A stretch of DNA of 64,000 bases from Haloterrigena alkaliphila (GCF_017352155.2 NZ_CP071462.1:1364001-1428000); one strand, 5' to 3'. Positions 1 to 8,339 are shown, numbered from the stretch's first letter. Numbers and translations are program-made. Notes: generated by a model not told the origin, from the letters alone.

Positions 1-431
1 CTGCGAACGATCGACGATCGTCTTCATCGAAGCGCTGGGGCCACCCGCGAGACGCAAGATGACACAGTCAAGAGAGACCGTAGTCAGGAAATGACGGAGT
101 CGTCCAGCATGCAGTCGTCGACCCCGGGGATGAATTCACGAGACCAGACGGAGGGCGACGCGGATTGGTTCGAGTCGAGAACCGACTCGAGCACGCAATG
201 CGGTCCAACTGCTTGACGTGATCTGCAGTCCCACTGGTAGACGTGATCGGAAACGGGTGAGCCGCTGACGGGTGATGGATTGGAATCGACGATCGAATCG
301 TATCGATTCGGATCCGATCAAGGCGAATCGACGGAATCGTTCGTCCATCACTGAGAGCGAATTAGGAAGGATTCGTTCAGCGGAATAGATGTGATCTGTT
401 TGTGTGATCTGGTTGACTGGTAACGTGGCTA

Positions 432-460
432 GCCCCCCACCCCTTCGTTTCAGGTGGAAC
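432..460 (-). repeat. Origin recognition box (ORB), left, minus orientation
   Basis: Read on the minus strand, the site is TTCCACCTGAAACG followed by AAGGGGTGGGGGG. This matches the haloarchaeal ORB layout: a short half site, GAAACGA, then a G-string bound by Orc1/Cdc6. It is the inverted partner of the box at 755-784. A second G-run (469-490) follows directly and may be a partial or mini-ORB. Confidence 0.8.
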
Positions 461-489
461 GCGGAGAAGGAGGGGGTGGGGGGAGAGGG

Positions 490-650
490 GTGTTCTAGGA
501 CAGGCAGTTTTATCTATCTGGGGAAGAAACTCGGTCCGTAGCACTAGCAAAGCGAATATTTTACTAGATCGGTTAGATACTGTTACTAGTTTCTGCTAGA
601 ATAGCTCTATTTGACGACCCATGTTACTAGAACTCTCTCAACCCTCGAGT
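490..650. other. AT-rich core, candidate duplex-unwinding element
   Basis: This segment lies between the inverted ORBs and is clearly poorer in GC than its surroundings. It carries three copies of TTACTAG (561-567, 583-589, 624-630) plus related CTAG-containing words at 543 and 595. Position and composition fit the DNA-unwinding element expected between opposed ORBs. The role of the heptamers is unknown. Confidence 0.6.
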
Positions 651-754
651 TCATCGGCTTCACCGTCTCTCTGGACTGCTCGTGGACGGCTGGCAGTGTC
701 GTATCGGGCTATCGGCGGCGATCATCACCGAACACTCACCCACACCCTCACTAC

Positions 755-784
755 TCTCCAGTCGAAACGAAGGGGTGGGGGTGG
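755..784 (+). repeat. Origin recognition box (ORB), right, plus orientation
   Basis: The site reads CTCCAGTCGAAACG followed by AAGGGGTGGGGGTGG. It shares GAAACGAAGGGGTGGGGG with the inverted box at 432-460. The two boxes are about 295 bp apart in head-to-head inverted orientation around the AT-rich core, as in other haloarchaeal oriC1 loci. Confidence 0.8.
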
Positions 785-1175
785 TTCGGGCGAACAACAG
801 AGACCGCTCGATCGGTTTGCCATCCAGTTCGGTTCCGTCTCGAGAGCTTTCCCATCTCTGCTTCGGTCACGGCTGGTACCACATCACAGATCAATTGGTA
901 CCATCTCACATTCTCTCCGCTCGAACGGAGGTACTGATACACGCTCACACACTCCCTCGTTCACTCGTTCACTCGTTCACTGGTTCCCACCCTCTCCTTC
1001 CCGTACCGTCCAACGACGTATCGTTCGGTAACTCCTTGGACACCATCCTATCACTCTTTTGGCATACTGACAACGTAGTTGAATTGAATTGTCTACACGT
1101 CTGACGTAGGCTTAAGTGGGTTCAGTTTGTAGTACGCGCAGATGCACCACCCCGCGGTGCTGGAGGGCCCCACAG

Positions 1176-1814
1176 ATGGGACTGTTCACAGAACTCAAAG
1201 ATAGTATCTCTCGGGTTACGGACCGCCTCTTCTCGGAAGAGGAACCCAAACGTATCGGTATCTACGGTCCGCCGAACGCTGGAAAGACGACGCTTGCGAA
1301 CCGAATCGCTCGCGACTGGACCGGTGACGCCGTCGGTGCGGAGAGTCACATTCCACACGAAACGCGACGCGCACGCAGGAAAGAAGACGTCGAGATCGAA
1401 CGCAACGGCAAGTCGGTGACGATCGATATCGTCGACACGCCCGGTGTGACGACGAAAGTCGACTACGAGGAATTCACCGACGAGATGGAGGAAGACGACG
1501 CGATCCGTCGCTCCCGCGAGGCCACCGAAGGCGTCGCCGAAGCGATGCACTGGCTCCGCGAGGACGTCGATGGCGTTATCTACGTGCTCGACAGTGCCGA
1601 GGATCCGATCACGCAGGTCAACACGATGCTGATCGGTATCATCGAATCTCGCGATCTCCCGGTTCTCATCTTCGCGAACAAGATCGACCTCGACGACTCG
1701 AGCGTGAAACGGATCGAGGACGCGTTCCCACAGCACAAGACGATCCCGCTCTCCGCGAAGGAAGGCGAAAACATGGACGAAGTCTACGAGAACATCGCGG
1801 AGTACTTCGGGTGA
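1176..1814 (+). CDS. oapA: Era-like GTPase OapA (origin-associated protein)
   Basis: Predicted 212-residue cytosolic GTP-binding protein. G1 is GPPNAGKT (about residues 31-38), G3 is DTPG, G4 is NKID and G5 is SAK near the C-terminus, so the GTPase set is intact. I chose ATG 1176 rather than the upstream in-frame start at 1116 because residues before MGLFTELKDS are not protein-like and a GGAGG lies near 1162. A TATA-like CTTAAG sits at about 1110. It begins the oapABC run, six bases before oapB. The family is conserved next to haloarchaeal oriC1; a direct role in replication is not established by the sequence. Confidence 0.92.
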   Translation: MGLFTELKDSISRVTDRLFSEEEPKRIGIYGPPNAGKTTLANRIARDWTGDAVGAESHIPHETRRARRKEDVEIERNGKSVTIDIVDTPGVTTKVDYEEFTDEMEEDDAIRRSREATEGVAEAMHWLREDVDGVIYVLDSAEDPITQVNTMLIGIIESRDLPVLIFANKIDLDDSSVKRIEDAFPQHKTIPLSAKEGENMDEVYENIAEYFG

Positions 1815-1820
1815 TTACCG

Positions 1821-2222
1821 ATGCCAAAAGCAACTAACGCGGACGATCCCGACGCTCCAGACGGTGTCCAGATCGATCTGATCAGCGGCGAACGCATGGA
1901 CGGGATGGCGACGATGGAGAAGATCCGAATGATCCTCGACGGCGTCCACGACGGCAACATCGTCATCCTCGAGGAGGGGCTGACTCCCGACGAGGAGAGT
2001 CGGCTCATCGAGGTGACGATGTCCGAGATCAGTCCCGACGAGTTCAACGGGATCGAGATCGAGACCTACCCCAAATCCAAGGCGAACGATTCCTCGCTGC
2101 TCGGCCGGATCATGGGCGGCGACGAGTCGGCGGCGAAGCTGACGGTCATCGGACCGGCCAACCAGATCGAAACGCTCCACAAGGACGAAACGCTCATCAG
2201 CGCGCTCGTGTCACGAGACTAA
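1821..2222 (+). CDS. oapB: DUF2073 family protein OapB
   Basis: 133-residue acidic protein of the archaeal DUF2073 family, usually found between an Era-like GTPase and a zinc-ribbon gene beside the origin. The core is IDLISGERMDGM, then a segment rich in charged residues (EEGLTPDEESRLIEVTM). No catalytic motif is visible. It starts 6 bp after oapA, and its TAA overlaps the ATG of oapC by one base, so the three genes should be co-transcribed and translationally coupled. Molecular function is unknown; the partnership with the GTPase is inferred from constant gene order. Confidence 0.9.
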   Translation: MPKATNADDPDAPDGVQIDLISGERMDGMATMEKIRMILDGVHDGNIVILEEGLTPDEESRLIEVTMSEISPDEFNGIEIETYPKSKANDSSLLGRIMGGDESAAKLTVIGPANQIETLHKDETLISALVSRD

Positions 2223-3214
2223 TGCCTCACGAATGCACGACCTGCGGCCGGACGTTCCCCGACGGCTCCAAGGAGATGCTGTCGGGCTGTCCGGACTGCG
2301 GCGGGAACAAGTTCCAGTTCGCCCCCGCCGGCCGGGCGTCGACCGGCTCGAGCAACGCGGCCCAGTCGACGGCGGCCGAGACGACGGCCGAGTCACGTCC
2401 GGACGCGACCGGGACGGCCGGATCCGCAGAGTCGACCGGAACCGTCGAGCGCGCGGCCGAAACCGTTCGCGACTGGGTCTCGTCCGGCTCGGCTCGACCG
2501 GCCGACTCGGCCGACGCGAGTCAGGAGCCTGCGGCCGACGCGAACCGCGATCCGACCACCGCGACAAACGGCGATCCGACCGCGGACGCGAACCGCAACC
2601 CAGCGGCAGACGCGAACCGCGATTCGTCGACGTCGGCCTGGCCCTCGAGCGACGAGCGACCAGATTCGGACGCGTCCGCCGAAACCGGCGAGTTCACAGA
2701 GTGGCCGGAGACGGCGCGACGGCCCGAGGATCGATCGACGCCACCGAGTGACGATGCCCGCGGCACCTCACAGACTGCGTCTGCATCCGAACCGACGCCC
2801 GATCGCTCGGCCGCGGTCGACGACGGGTCGATCATGGCGGACGACGAGAACACGGCGCAGGCCGACGCCCGAAGCGAAGTCGTTTCCTCGGACGATCTGC
2901 CCGCCGGGTCCGACCGGTCGGACCGAGGGATGGGTGGCGGCTCCAGTCGAACCGACGCCCCGGTCCACGAGACCGGTGACCGGCCGCCGGAACACGGCCG
3001 GGTCGTCAGCGAACCCTCGGGCGAGCAACCCTCGATCGAGGAACTGCGCGCGGAGCTCAACGAGCAGTTCGAGAGCATCAAAATCGTCAGCCCGGGCCAG
3101 TACGAACTCAATCTGATGGAACTCTACAACCGCGAGGAGTACATCATCTCGCTGCAGGAGGACGGCCGATACGTCATCGACGTCCCCGATTCGTGGCGTG
3201 CCGACGAGGAGTGA
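2222..3214 (+). CDS. oapC: Zinc-ribbon protein OapC with long disordered linker
   Basis: 330 residues in three parts. The N-terminus is a zinc ribbon with C5-x2-C8 and C23-x2-C26. About residues 40-250 form a low-complexity Ser/Thr/Asp/Ala-rich linker with short repeats of the DANRDP type at 2530-2630. The C-terminal 60 or so residues (from about SIEELRAELNEQ, ending VIDVPDSWRADEE) look folded and conserved. Homologues are the third gene of the origin-associated trio. The linker suggests a tether between a zinc-binding head and the C-terminal domain; this is inference. The start overlaps oapB by one base. Confidence 0.88.
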   Translation: MPHECTTCGRTFPDGSKEMLSGCPDCGGNKFQFAPAGRASTGSSNAAQSTAAETTAESRPDATGTAGSAESTGTVERAAETVRDWVSSGSARPADSADASQEPAADANRDPTTATNGDPTADANRNPAADANRDSSTSAWPSSDERPDSDASAETGEFTEWPETARRPEDRSTPPSDDARGTSQTASASEPTPDRSAAVDDGSIMADDENTAQADARSEVVSSDDLPAGSDRSDRGMGGGSSRTDAPVHETGDRPPEHGRVVSEPSGEQPSIEELRAELNEQFESIKIVSPGQYELNLMELYNREEYIISLQEDGRYVIDVPDSWRADEE

Positions 3215-3300
3215 CGCGACGGCGTCGAATCGGCGCCCCCTCGAGGAATTCGGACTCGACGACGGACGCTTCTCGGATCGACAGTCGGAAACGGACTCGT

Positions 3301-3380
3301 GTTGAATGGACACTCAGTCCGATGGCGTGCACTCTCATTCGATGGCGTCCACTCCCATCCGATGGCGTACACTCCGATGT
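3301..3380. repeat. Tandem 20-bp repeat, 3 clear copies plus 1 diverged
   Basis: Units begin at 3321, 3341 and 3361, with the shared core GATGGCGT-CACTC. The 20 bp before them (3301-3320) is a diverged fourth unit. There are no spacers between the units, so this is not a CRISPR array. Confidence 0.8.
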
Positions 3381-3450
3381 GACGCACGGCTCGAGCGTCT
3401 AGCGCGAGACGGCGGGACGCACGGCCCGAGTGGCTAGCGCGAGACGGCGG
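3381..3450. repeat. Tandem 35-bp duplication
   Basis: Two adjacent 35-bp units (3381-3415 and 3416-3450) both begin GACGCACGGC and end AGCGCGAGACGGCGG, with a few substitutions between. They abut the 20-bp array to the left, suggesting a slippage-prone patch. Confidence 0.8.
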
Positions 3451-3728
3451 GATTCGGGTTCGACTGGCGCCTCGAGTGAGACAGTCGCCGCCTCGACCGA
3501 GCCAGCGACCGATCCGACTGCCCCTCACTCGATCGGTCGAGCCGCCTACCCCACCATTTCGACTGCAATATTCAATATCACTATCTCTTATTGTAGTACA
3601 CTTGAAAATCGGGTTCCAGCGGAAATAGTGGTCTGTCCAACCGTTTAGCACCGCGCTCCGGTCGACCGTTCGGCCGATAGTTGGCGGAGAAAGATGGATT
3701 TAAGCGACGTGACTGATTGCGCATACGT

Positions 3729-3818
3729 ATGAGCACTCCCACCAAGGTCGTCGTCACCACGATCGCCGTCGCAGCACTACTGGCGCTGCTGATCGTCGCT
3801 CAGACCGTCCTCGTCTGA
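3729..3818 (+). CDS. 29-residue single-span membrane miniprotein
   Basis: The short frame translates as MSTPTKVVVTTIAVAALLALLIVAQTVLV: a few polar residues and one hydrophobic helix of about 20 residues. Its TGA overlaps the ATG of the next gene (TGATG), a typical sign of translational coupling. A TATA-like GATTTAAG lies about 30 bp upstream. Small coupled membrane proteins are common in haloarchaea. It could act as a membrane anchor or partner for the downstream protein, but no function is known. Confidence 0.7.
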   Translation: MSTPTKVVVTTIAVAALLALLIVAQTVLV

Positions 3819-4600
3819 TGTTCGAGGCTCGCGACCTCTCGACGCCGGTCGCGGCGATTCGCGACGAGCACGCGCCGGACGTTCAGGTCGTCGACTGCGA
3901 GCGCGATTTCGAGACCCTCCCGCCGGCGCAAGCCGAGGATCTCGGACTCCTCGTCGACACCCTCGAGCCGGCGAGCTACCCCGCCGACTGGCTGCCCGCG
4001 GACGCCCCCCAGTTGCTCGCCCGGTACGCGAGTTCGGATTTCACCGTCGGGATGCCGGGCGACGGCAGCGTCGTCTGGACGCGCCAGACCGATCCGCCGA
4101 TCGTGATCGTGAAACCGCGGGTCCAGGGGTCGCCCGAATCGTTTATCGACTTCCTGCTCGCCGAGGCGTTCGTCGAACTCGACCTCGAGGTTTCCGAGCA
4201 CTTCATCGGCTTCTTCGAGGAGACGTATCCGGAGTTGAACCGCGCGGTCGATCTCGGCCCGAACGGCACCTACCAGGTGGCCGCGGCCCTGTACGACGGC
4301 TGGGTCGGCCTGCAGAGCCGCGAAGTCTTCGCGGAGTGGCACGGCGATCACCCCGAACTGGCCGACGCGTGGCAGGACGCCGGGACGCGACTCGAGGACC
4401 GCGTCGCCGGACTACCGAGGGCAGTCGCGCGCGGCGAGACCGAGTTCGCCGACGCGACGGAACTGGCGTGTGCGGCGATCAAGCACGCGATCGAGCTCCC
4501 GGCGCCGTTCGCGGCGCTGGACACCGACGCGTACCGGGATCACGGTCCCGAGTACGCGATCCGGTGGGCCGAGAAGACGTTCGATTCGCTCGCCGAATAG
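3818..4600 (+). CDS. Conserved haloarchaeal protein of unknown function
   Basis: 260 residues, acidic, with no signal peptide or membrane span. It looks like a single cytosolic domain rich in aromatic and acidic residues, containing blocks such as PPIVIVKPRVQGSP and a C-terminal helical part. I do not recognise a catalytic motif. It is translationally coupled to the 29-residue membrane peptide upstream, suggesting the two act together. It resembles a haloarchaea-restricted DUF family, but the family name is not certain from memory. Confidence 0.85.
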   Translation: MFEARDLSTPVAAIRDEHAPDVQVVDCERDFETLPPAQAEDLGLLVDTLEPASYPADWLPADAPQLLARYASSDFTVGMPGDGSVVWTRQTDPPIVIVKPRVQGSPESFIDFLLAEAFVELDLEVSEHFIGFFEETYPELNRAVDLGPNGTYQVAAALYDGWVGLQSREVFAEWHGDHPELADAWQDAGTRLEDRVAGLPRAVARGETEFADATELACAAIKHAIELPAPFAALDTDAYRDHGPEYAIRWAEKTFDSLAE

Positions 4601-4730
4601 CGCCCCGAATACGGTCCCCGTGACCGTCTCCACCTCGTTCGCGGTGTCTGCTCACGGGCCGCCGGATTGTCAGTCCGAAGTGGAGTAGTGTGAGGGTCGT
4701 TGTTCCTGTGCCTCCTCGGTGTCTGTCCGC

Positions 4731-5198
4731 TCACTCCTCGGCGTGTTCGCGTTTCAGCGAGAGCGCGGTTCGATCGAACTGGCAGACCAGCGGCTCGTCC
4801 GGCTCGTTCACCTTGAAGGCCTCGACGTGCATAGTGACGATTCCGCGCTCGCCGTCGCTGGTCTCACGCTTGTCCGTGACGGTCGACTGCACGCGGATCG
4901 TGTCGCCGTGGAACACCGGCGCGGGGTGCTCGACGTTATCGTAGGAGAGGTTGGCGACGATGGTCCCGTCGGTCGTTTCGGGGATCGTGATCCCGACCGC
5001 GAGGCTCATGGTGTAGAGCCCGTTAACCAGCCGCTCGCCGAAATCGGTGTCGCCCGCGAACTCCGCGTCGAGGTGTAGCGGCTGCTGGTTCATCGTCATG
5101 TCGCAGAAGCGCTGGTTGTCGCTCTCCGTGATCGTGCGCCGTCGTTCGTGTTCGATGGTCTCGCCGACCTCGAACTCCTCGTAGTAGCGTCCTGTCAT
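4731..5198 (-). CDS. MaoC-family enoyl-CoA hydratase/dehydratase
   Basis: 155-residue single hot-dog-fold protein. The hydratase motif region MNQQPLHLD carries the His and Asp expected for MaoC/(R)-specific hydratases. It is the last gene of a minus-strand set: acyl-CoA dehydrogenase, carboxyltransferase, then this gene 29 bp further on. In that context it would hydrate the unsaturated (methyl)glutaconyl-type product of the carboxylase, or a related enoyl-CoA. The exact substrate cannot be read from sequence; fatty or branched-chain acyl-CoA breakdown is inferred from the neighbours. Confidence 0.88.
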   Translation of the reverse strand: MTGRYYEEFEVGETIEHERRRTITESDNQRFCDMTMNQQPLHLDAEFAGDTDFGERLVNGLYTMSLAVGITIPETTDGTIVANLSYDNVEHPAPVFHGDTIRVQSTVTDKRETSDGERGIVTMHVEAFKVNEPDEPLVCQFDRTALSLKREHAEE

Positions 5199-5227
5199 GG
5201 ATTGGATTGTGGTGTTCTCAGTGCGCG

Positions 5228-7033
5228 TTACAGGATCGTCCCGTGTTTCTTGTCCGGCAGGTCCTTCTCAACGGTCTCGTAGAACGCGAAGCGGGCCTCG
5301 AGTTCGTCTCGAAGCTCGCTGGGCGGCACGATCTCGTCGATGACGACCTCGCTGGCCATCCGGTGAACGTCGATGTCCTCGCGGTACTCCTTCCGGAGCT
5401 CTTGCTCCTTCTCGGCCCGCTCCTCGGGGTCGTCGATCGCGGCCAGCTTGTTCGCGTAGACCGCGTTGATCGCCGCTTCGGGGCCCATAATGGCGATCTC
5501 GCCGCTGGGAAGGCCGAGCACGCTCTCGGGGTCGTACGCGGGCCCGGACATCGCGTAGATCCCCGCGCCGTAGGCCTTCCGGACCACGACGGACTGCTTG
5601 GGCACCGTCGCCGAGGAGGTCGCGTAGATCATTCGCTTGCCCTGCTCGAGGATCCCCTCCTTCTCGACGCCGGAGCCGGCCATGAAGCCGGGGGTGTCAC
5701 AGAGGTACAGCAGCGGCACGTCGTAGGCGTCGCAGGTCCAGATGAACTGCGCGGCCTTCTCGGCGGCGTCGGGAAAGATCGCCCCCGCGCGCTGTTTCGG
5801 CTGGTTGGCGACGATGCCGACCGGCCGGCCGTCGATGCGGGCAAACGCGGTGATGATCTCCGATCCGTACTCGGGGCGCAACTCGAGCACCGAGTCGGCG
5901 TCGACGACGCGCTCGATGACGTCGAACATGTCGTAGCCGCGGTTGGGCGCCTGCGGCACGACGGAGTCGATCCCCGCGGGCGACCGTTTCGGCTCGCGAC
6001 CCTCCGTCTGTGGCGGGTTCTCGTCGGCGTTGTCGGGCAGGTAGCCGATCAGCTTCGCGACGAGTTCGCGGGCGTGTTCCTCGTCCTCGGCGATGAGGTC
6101 CGCGCTGCCGGAGTGGCGGGCGTGGACGTCCGGCCCCCCGAGCTCGTCGAGGTCGATCTGCTCGCCGGTGACCATCTCGACCATCCGCGGGCTGGCGATG
6201 GCCATCGCGGACATGTCCCGGACCATGATCGTGAAGTCCGCGAAGACGGGGGTGTACGCGGCCCCCGCGATGCAGGGCCCGTAGAGCACGCAGATCTGGG
6301 GGACGCGCCCGGAGAGCATCGAGTGGTTGTAGTAGTACTTCCCGATCCCCTCCCGATTGGCGAAGAACCCCGACTGCTGGTCGATCCGTCCGCCCGAGGA
6401 GTCCATCAGGTAGAGGACGGGGCGGCCTGTCTTCAGCGCGCGCTGTTGCATCCGGAGGAACTTCTCGACGCCCTTCTCGGCCATCGACCCCGCCTTGACG
6501 GTGAAGTCGTTGGCCATGAAGTGGACGTCCCGGCCCTCGAACTCGGCGGCGCCGGTGATCAGGCCGTCAGCCGGCAGCCGATCTCCCGAGTCCGCCTCGC
6601 CGTCCTGGCCGCTGGGGTGCCACGAATCGAAGTTGGCGAACTTCCCGTCCTCGAAGGCCACGCCGTCCTCACCGAACCAGAGGTTCAGTCGATCCCGAAC
6701 GAACAGTTTCCCCTGCTCCGACAGGCGTTCACGGTACTTCTCGGGGCCGCCCTCGAGGATGTCGTCGATCTCCTCGCGGAGCCGTCGCTCGCGGTCGGTC
6801 GGCCCGAGGTCGTCCTCGCCCGCATCGTCAACGTCTCGCGTGCCGCCGTTGCCGGCCGCCGAGGCACTGGCGGCCTCCCCAGCGGCCTCGCTCGAATCCG
6901 GCGACGCCGTCGCGAGGAGGTCGTCGCCCCGCTTCGCGTAGAGCTCCACCTCCTCCCCGAAGTGGGACGCTAGCGCCTTCGCGATCGCCTGTGCCTCCTG
7001 GTCCGTCGCGGCGGTGTTGACTCTGAGTTCCAT
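5228..7033 (-). CDS. Acyl-CoA carboxylase carboxyltransferase (beta) subunit
   Basis: 601 residues. The crotonase-fold carboxyltransferase spans about residues 95-590, with MDSSGGRIDQQ, GPCIAGAAYTPVFAD and PNQPK-type segments typical of propionyl-, methylcrotonyl- and related carboxylases. It transfers CO2 from biotin to an acyl-CoA. The usual size is 510-540, and the excess is an N-terminal extension: residues 1-40 (NTAATDQEAQAIAKALASHF) resemble the small PccX/epsilon-type subunit, followed by an Ala/Ser/Asp linker. No biotin carboxylase or biotin carrier gene is in this window, so those subunits must come from elsewhere. The flanking dehydrogenase and hydratase suggest leucine-type catabolism. 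Confidence 0.9.
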   Translation of the reverse strand: MELRVNTAATDQEAQAIAKALASHFGEEVELYAKRGDDLLATASPDSSEAAGEAASASAAGNGGTRDVDDAGEDDLGPTDRERRLREEIDDILEGGPEKYRERLSEQGKLFVRDRLNLWFGEDGVAFEDGKFANFDSWHPSGQDGEADSGDRLPADGLITGAAEFEGRDVHFMANDFTVKAGSMAEKGVEKFLRMQQRALKTGRPVLYLMDSSGGRIDQQSGFFANREGIGKYYYNHSMLSGRVPQICVLYGPCIAGAAYTPVFADFTIMVRDMSAMAIASPRMVEMVTGEQIDLDELGGPDVHARHSGSADLIAEDEEHARELVAKLIGYLPDNADENPPQTEGREPKRSPAGIDSVVPQAPNRGYDMFDVIERVVDADSVLELRPEYGSEIITAFARIDGRPVGIVANQPKQRAGAIFPDAAEKAAQFIWTCDAYDVPLLYLCDTPGFMAGSGVEKEGILEQGKRMIYATSSATVPKQSVVVRKAYGAGIYAMSGPAYDPESVLGLPSGEIAIMGPEAAINAVYANKLAAIDDPEERAEKEQELRKEYREDIDVHRMASEVVIDEIVPPSELRDELEARFAFYETVEKDLPDKKHGTIL

Positions 7034-7172
7034 TTCGTGCTCCGTTAGACGGCTCCTACGAGGGGGTCGTTCTTATCGGCTGTGGCGAGTGTTGCCCCGC
7101 GAGCGACGGCCACAGTCGAGCAGACCATGCGGTCTATTCGGTCCGTGCGGTCCGTATGGCGGATCTCGAGCA

Positions 7173-8339
7173 TCAGTACGATTTCGGGAAGCCGAGCTGT
7201 CGGCCGATGTGGTTGTAGGCCATCTGCTGGGTGACCGGGGCGAGTCGCGTGAGGTTGATCTCGCGCCACCAGCGTTCGACGTCGTACTCCGTGGCGTACC
7301 CCCAGCCGCCGAAGGCCTGCATCGCGTGTCTCACCGCGTCGATGCCGGCCTCGACGGCCGTCGCCTTCGCCACGTTGGTCTCGTAGCCACAGTCCTCGCC
7401 TTGGTCGTAGAGCCACGCGGCCTTCTCGCGCATCAGCGCGGCGGTCTCCATCCTCGCGTAGGCTTCGGTGATGGGGAAGGAGACGGCCTGATGGGTCCCG
7501 ATCGGCGCGCCGAAGATCTCGCGGTCGTTCGCGTACTCGATCGCGGCGTCGGCCGCGAGTTTGCCGATCCCGGTCGCGGCCGCCGAGAACCCGATCCGCT
7601 CGGGGTTGAGCATGTCCACGAGCACCCACCAGCCGTCGTCCTCGTCGCCAAGCAGGTTCGCCGCGGGAACGCGAACGTCCTCGAGGAAGACCTCGCAGGA
7701 GTTCGAGTAGTTCATCGCGTGCTTCGGAATCGGCGAGACGTCGATGTTCGGGTCGTCCATGTCGACGACGAAGAGGCTGATGCCGTCGGTACCGCGCTCG
7801 ACCTCGGAACGCGGGGTCGTCCGCGTCACGAGAATCATGTTGTCGGCCCGATCCGCGAAGGTGATCCACGCCTTCTTGCCGTTGAGGACGTACTCGTCAC
7901 CGTCCTGCTCCGCTCGAGTCGCCACGTTCAGCGTGTTCGTCCCCGCTTCCGGCTCCGTGATACCGATCGAAAAGTTGCGCTCGCCGGTGGCGATGTCGGG
8001 CAGATACCGCTCCTTCTGTTCGTCGGTGCCGTACTCGCGGATGCCGACCGCGGCCATCCCGGCCGTCAGCACGAGGTACCACGTGCCGGCCATCCCGCAG
8101 CCCTCGGCGCAGAGGGTCTCCATCGCCAGCCCCATCTCCTCCATCCCCATGTCGGCGCCGTCGTACGCCTCGGGGACCAGCAGACCGTGAAAGCCCGCCT
8201 CGCCGAGTTCGTCCCAGAACTCGCTCGAGAACTCGCCGGCCTCCTCCTTTTCGCGCCAGTGCTCGGGTCCGTACCGCTCGGCGATTTCGGTCGCCGTCTG
8301 TCGAATTAGCTTCCGTTCCTGCGTGTCTTCGAAGTTCAT
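7173..8339 (-). CDS. Acyl-CoA dehydrogenase, isovaleryl/long-chain type
   Basis: 388-residue FAD flavoenzyme with the normal three-part ACAD fold (helical N-domain, beta middle domain with SIGITEPEAGT, helical C-domain with FGGWGY). The catalytic base appears to be the Glu of LNPERIGFSA, the position used by isovaleryl- and long-chain dehydrogenases. The alternative site near the C-terminus, usually in YEGT, reads APVTQQ. Electrons would pass to ETF. It lies upstream of the carboxyltransferase on the same strand (139 bp gap), supporting a branched-chain acyl-CoA pathway. Confidence 0.9.
   Translation of the reverse strand: MNFEDTQERKLIRQTATEIAERYGPEHWREKEEAGEFSSEFWDELGEAGFHGLLVPEAYDGADMGMEEMGLAMETLCAEGCGMAGTWYLVLTAGMAAVGIREYGTDEQKERYLPDIATGERNFSIGITEPEAGTNTLNVATRAEQDGDEYVLNGKKAWITFADRADNMILVTRTTPRSEVERGTDGISLFVVDMDDPNIDVSPIPKHAMNYSNSCEVFLEDVRVPAANLLGDEDDGWWVLVDMLNPERIGFSAAATGIGKLAADAAIEYANDREIFGAPIGTHQAVSFPITEAYARMETAALMREKAAWLYDQGEDCGYETNVAKATAVEAGIDAVRHAMQAFGGWGYATEYDVERWWREINLTRLAPVTQQMAYNHIGRQLGFPKSY

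Larger units (their letters stand above)
1..1175. other. Chromosomal replication origin region (oriC1 type)
   Basis: This intergenic block has no convincing gene; short open frames on both strands look random. It holds two inverted G-rich origin-recognition-box-like elements (432-460 and 755-784) flanking a lower-GC core at about 490-650. Immediately downstream lie oapA, oapB and oapC, the gene trio beside the major origin of Haloferax volcanii. Haloarchaeal oriC1 normally has orc1/cdc6 on the other side, which would lie left of base 1 here. The right part (870-1010) holds short direct repeats such as TGGTACCACATCACA/TGGTACCATCTCACA and a CGTTCACT run. Origin identity is inferred from ORBs, core and synteny together. 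Confidence 0.85.
3215..3728. other. Intergenic region with two tandem repeat arrays
   Basis: About 510 bp without a convincing gene. It contains a 20-bp repeat array (3301-3380) followed directly by a 35-bp duplication (3381-3450). The remainder up to 3700 is lower in GC, with an ATTCAATATCACTATC-type AT-rich patch near 3570. A TATA-like GATTTAAG at about 3696 probably serves the small gene at 3729. Confidence 0.7.

Noticed and set aside
1-216. Open frame from base 1 as the 3' end of a gene
   Set aside because: The translation is unremarkable, both neighbouring frames are also short and random-looking, and the region is better explained as origin DNA. A gene end cannot be excluded from the sequence alone.
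3301-3450. Possible CRISPR array
   Set aside because: Units are contiguous without unique spacers, and no cas genes are near.
5207-6973. 588-codon plus-strand open frame opposite the carboxyltransferase
   Set aside because: It is an antisense shadow of a well-supported gene in GC-rich DNA; its Arg/Val/Asp-rich translation matches no family.
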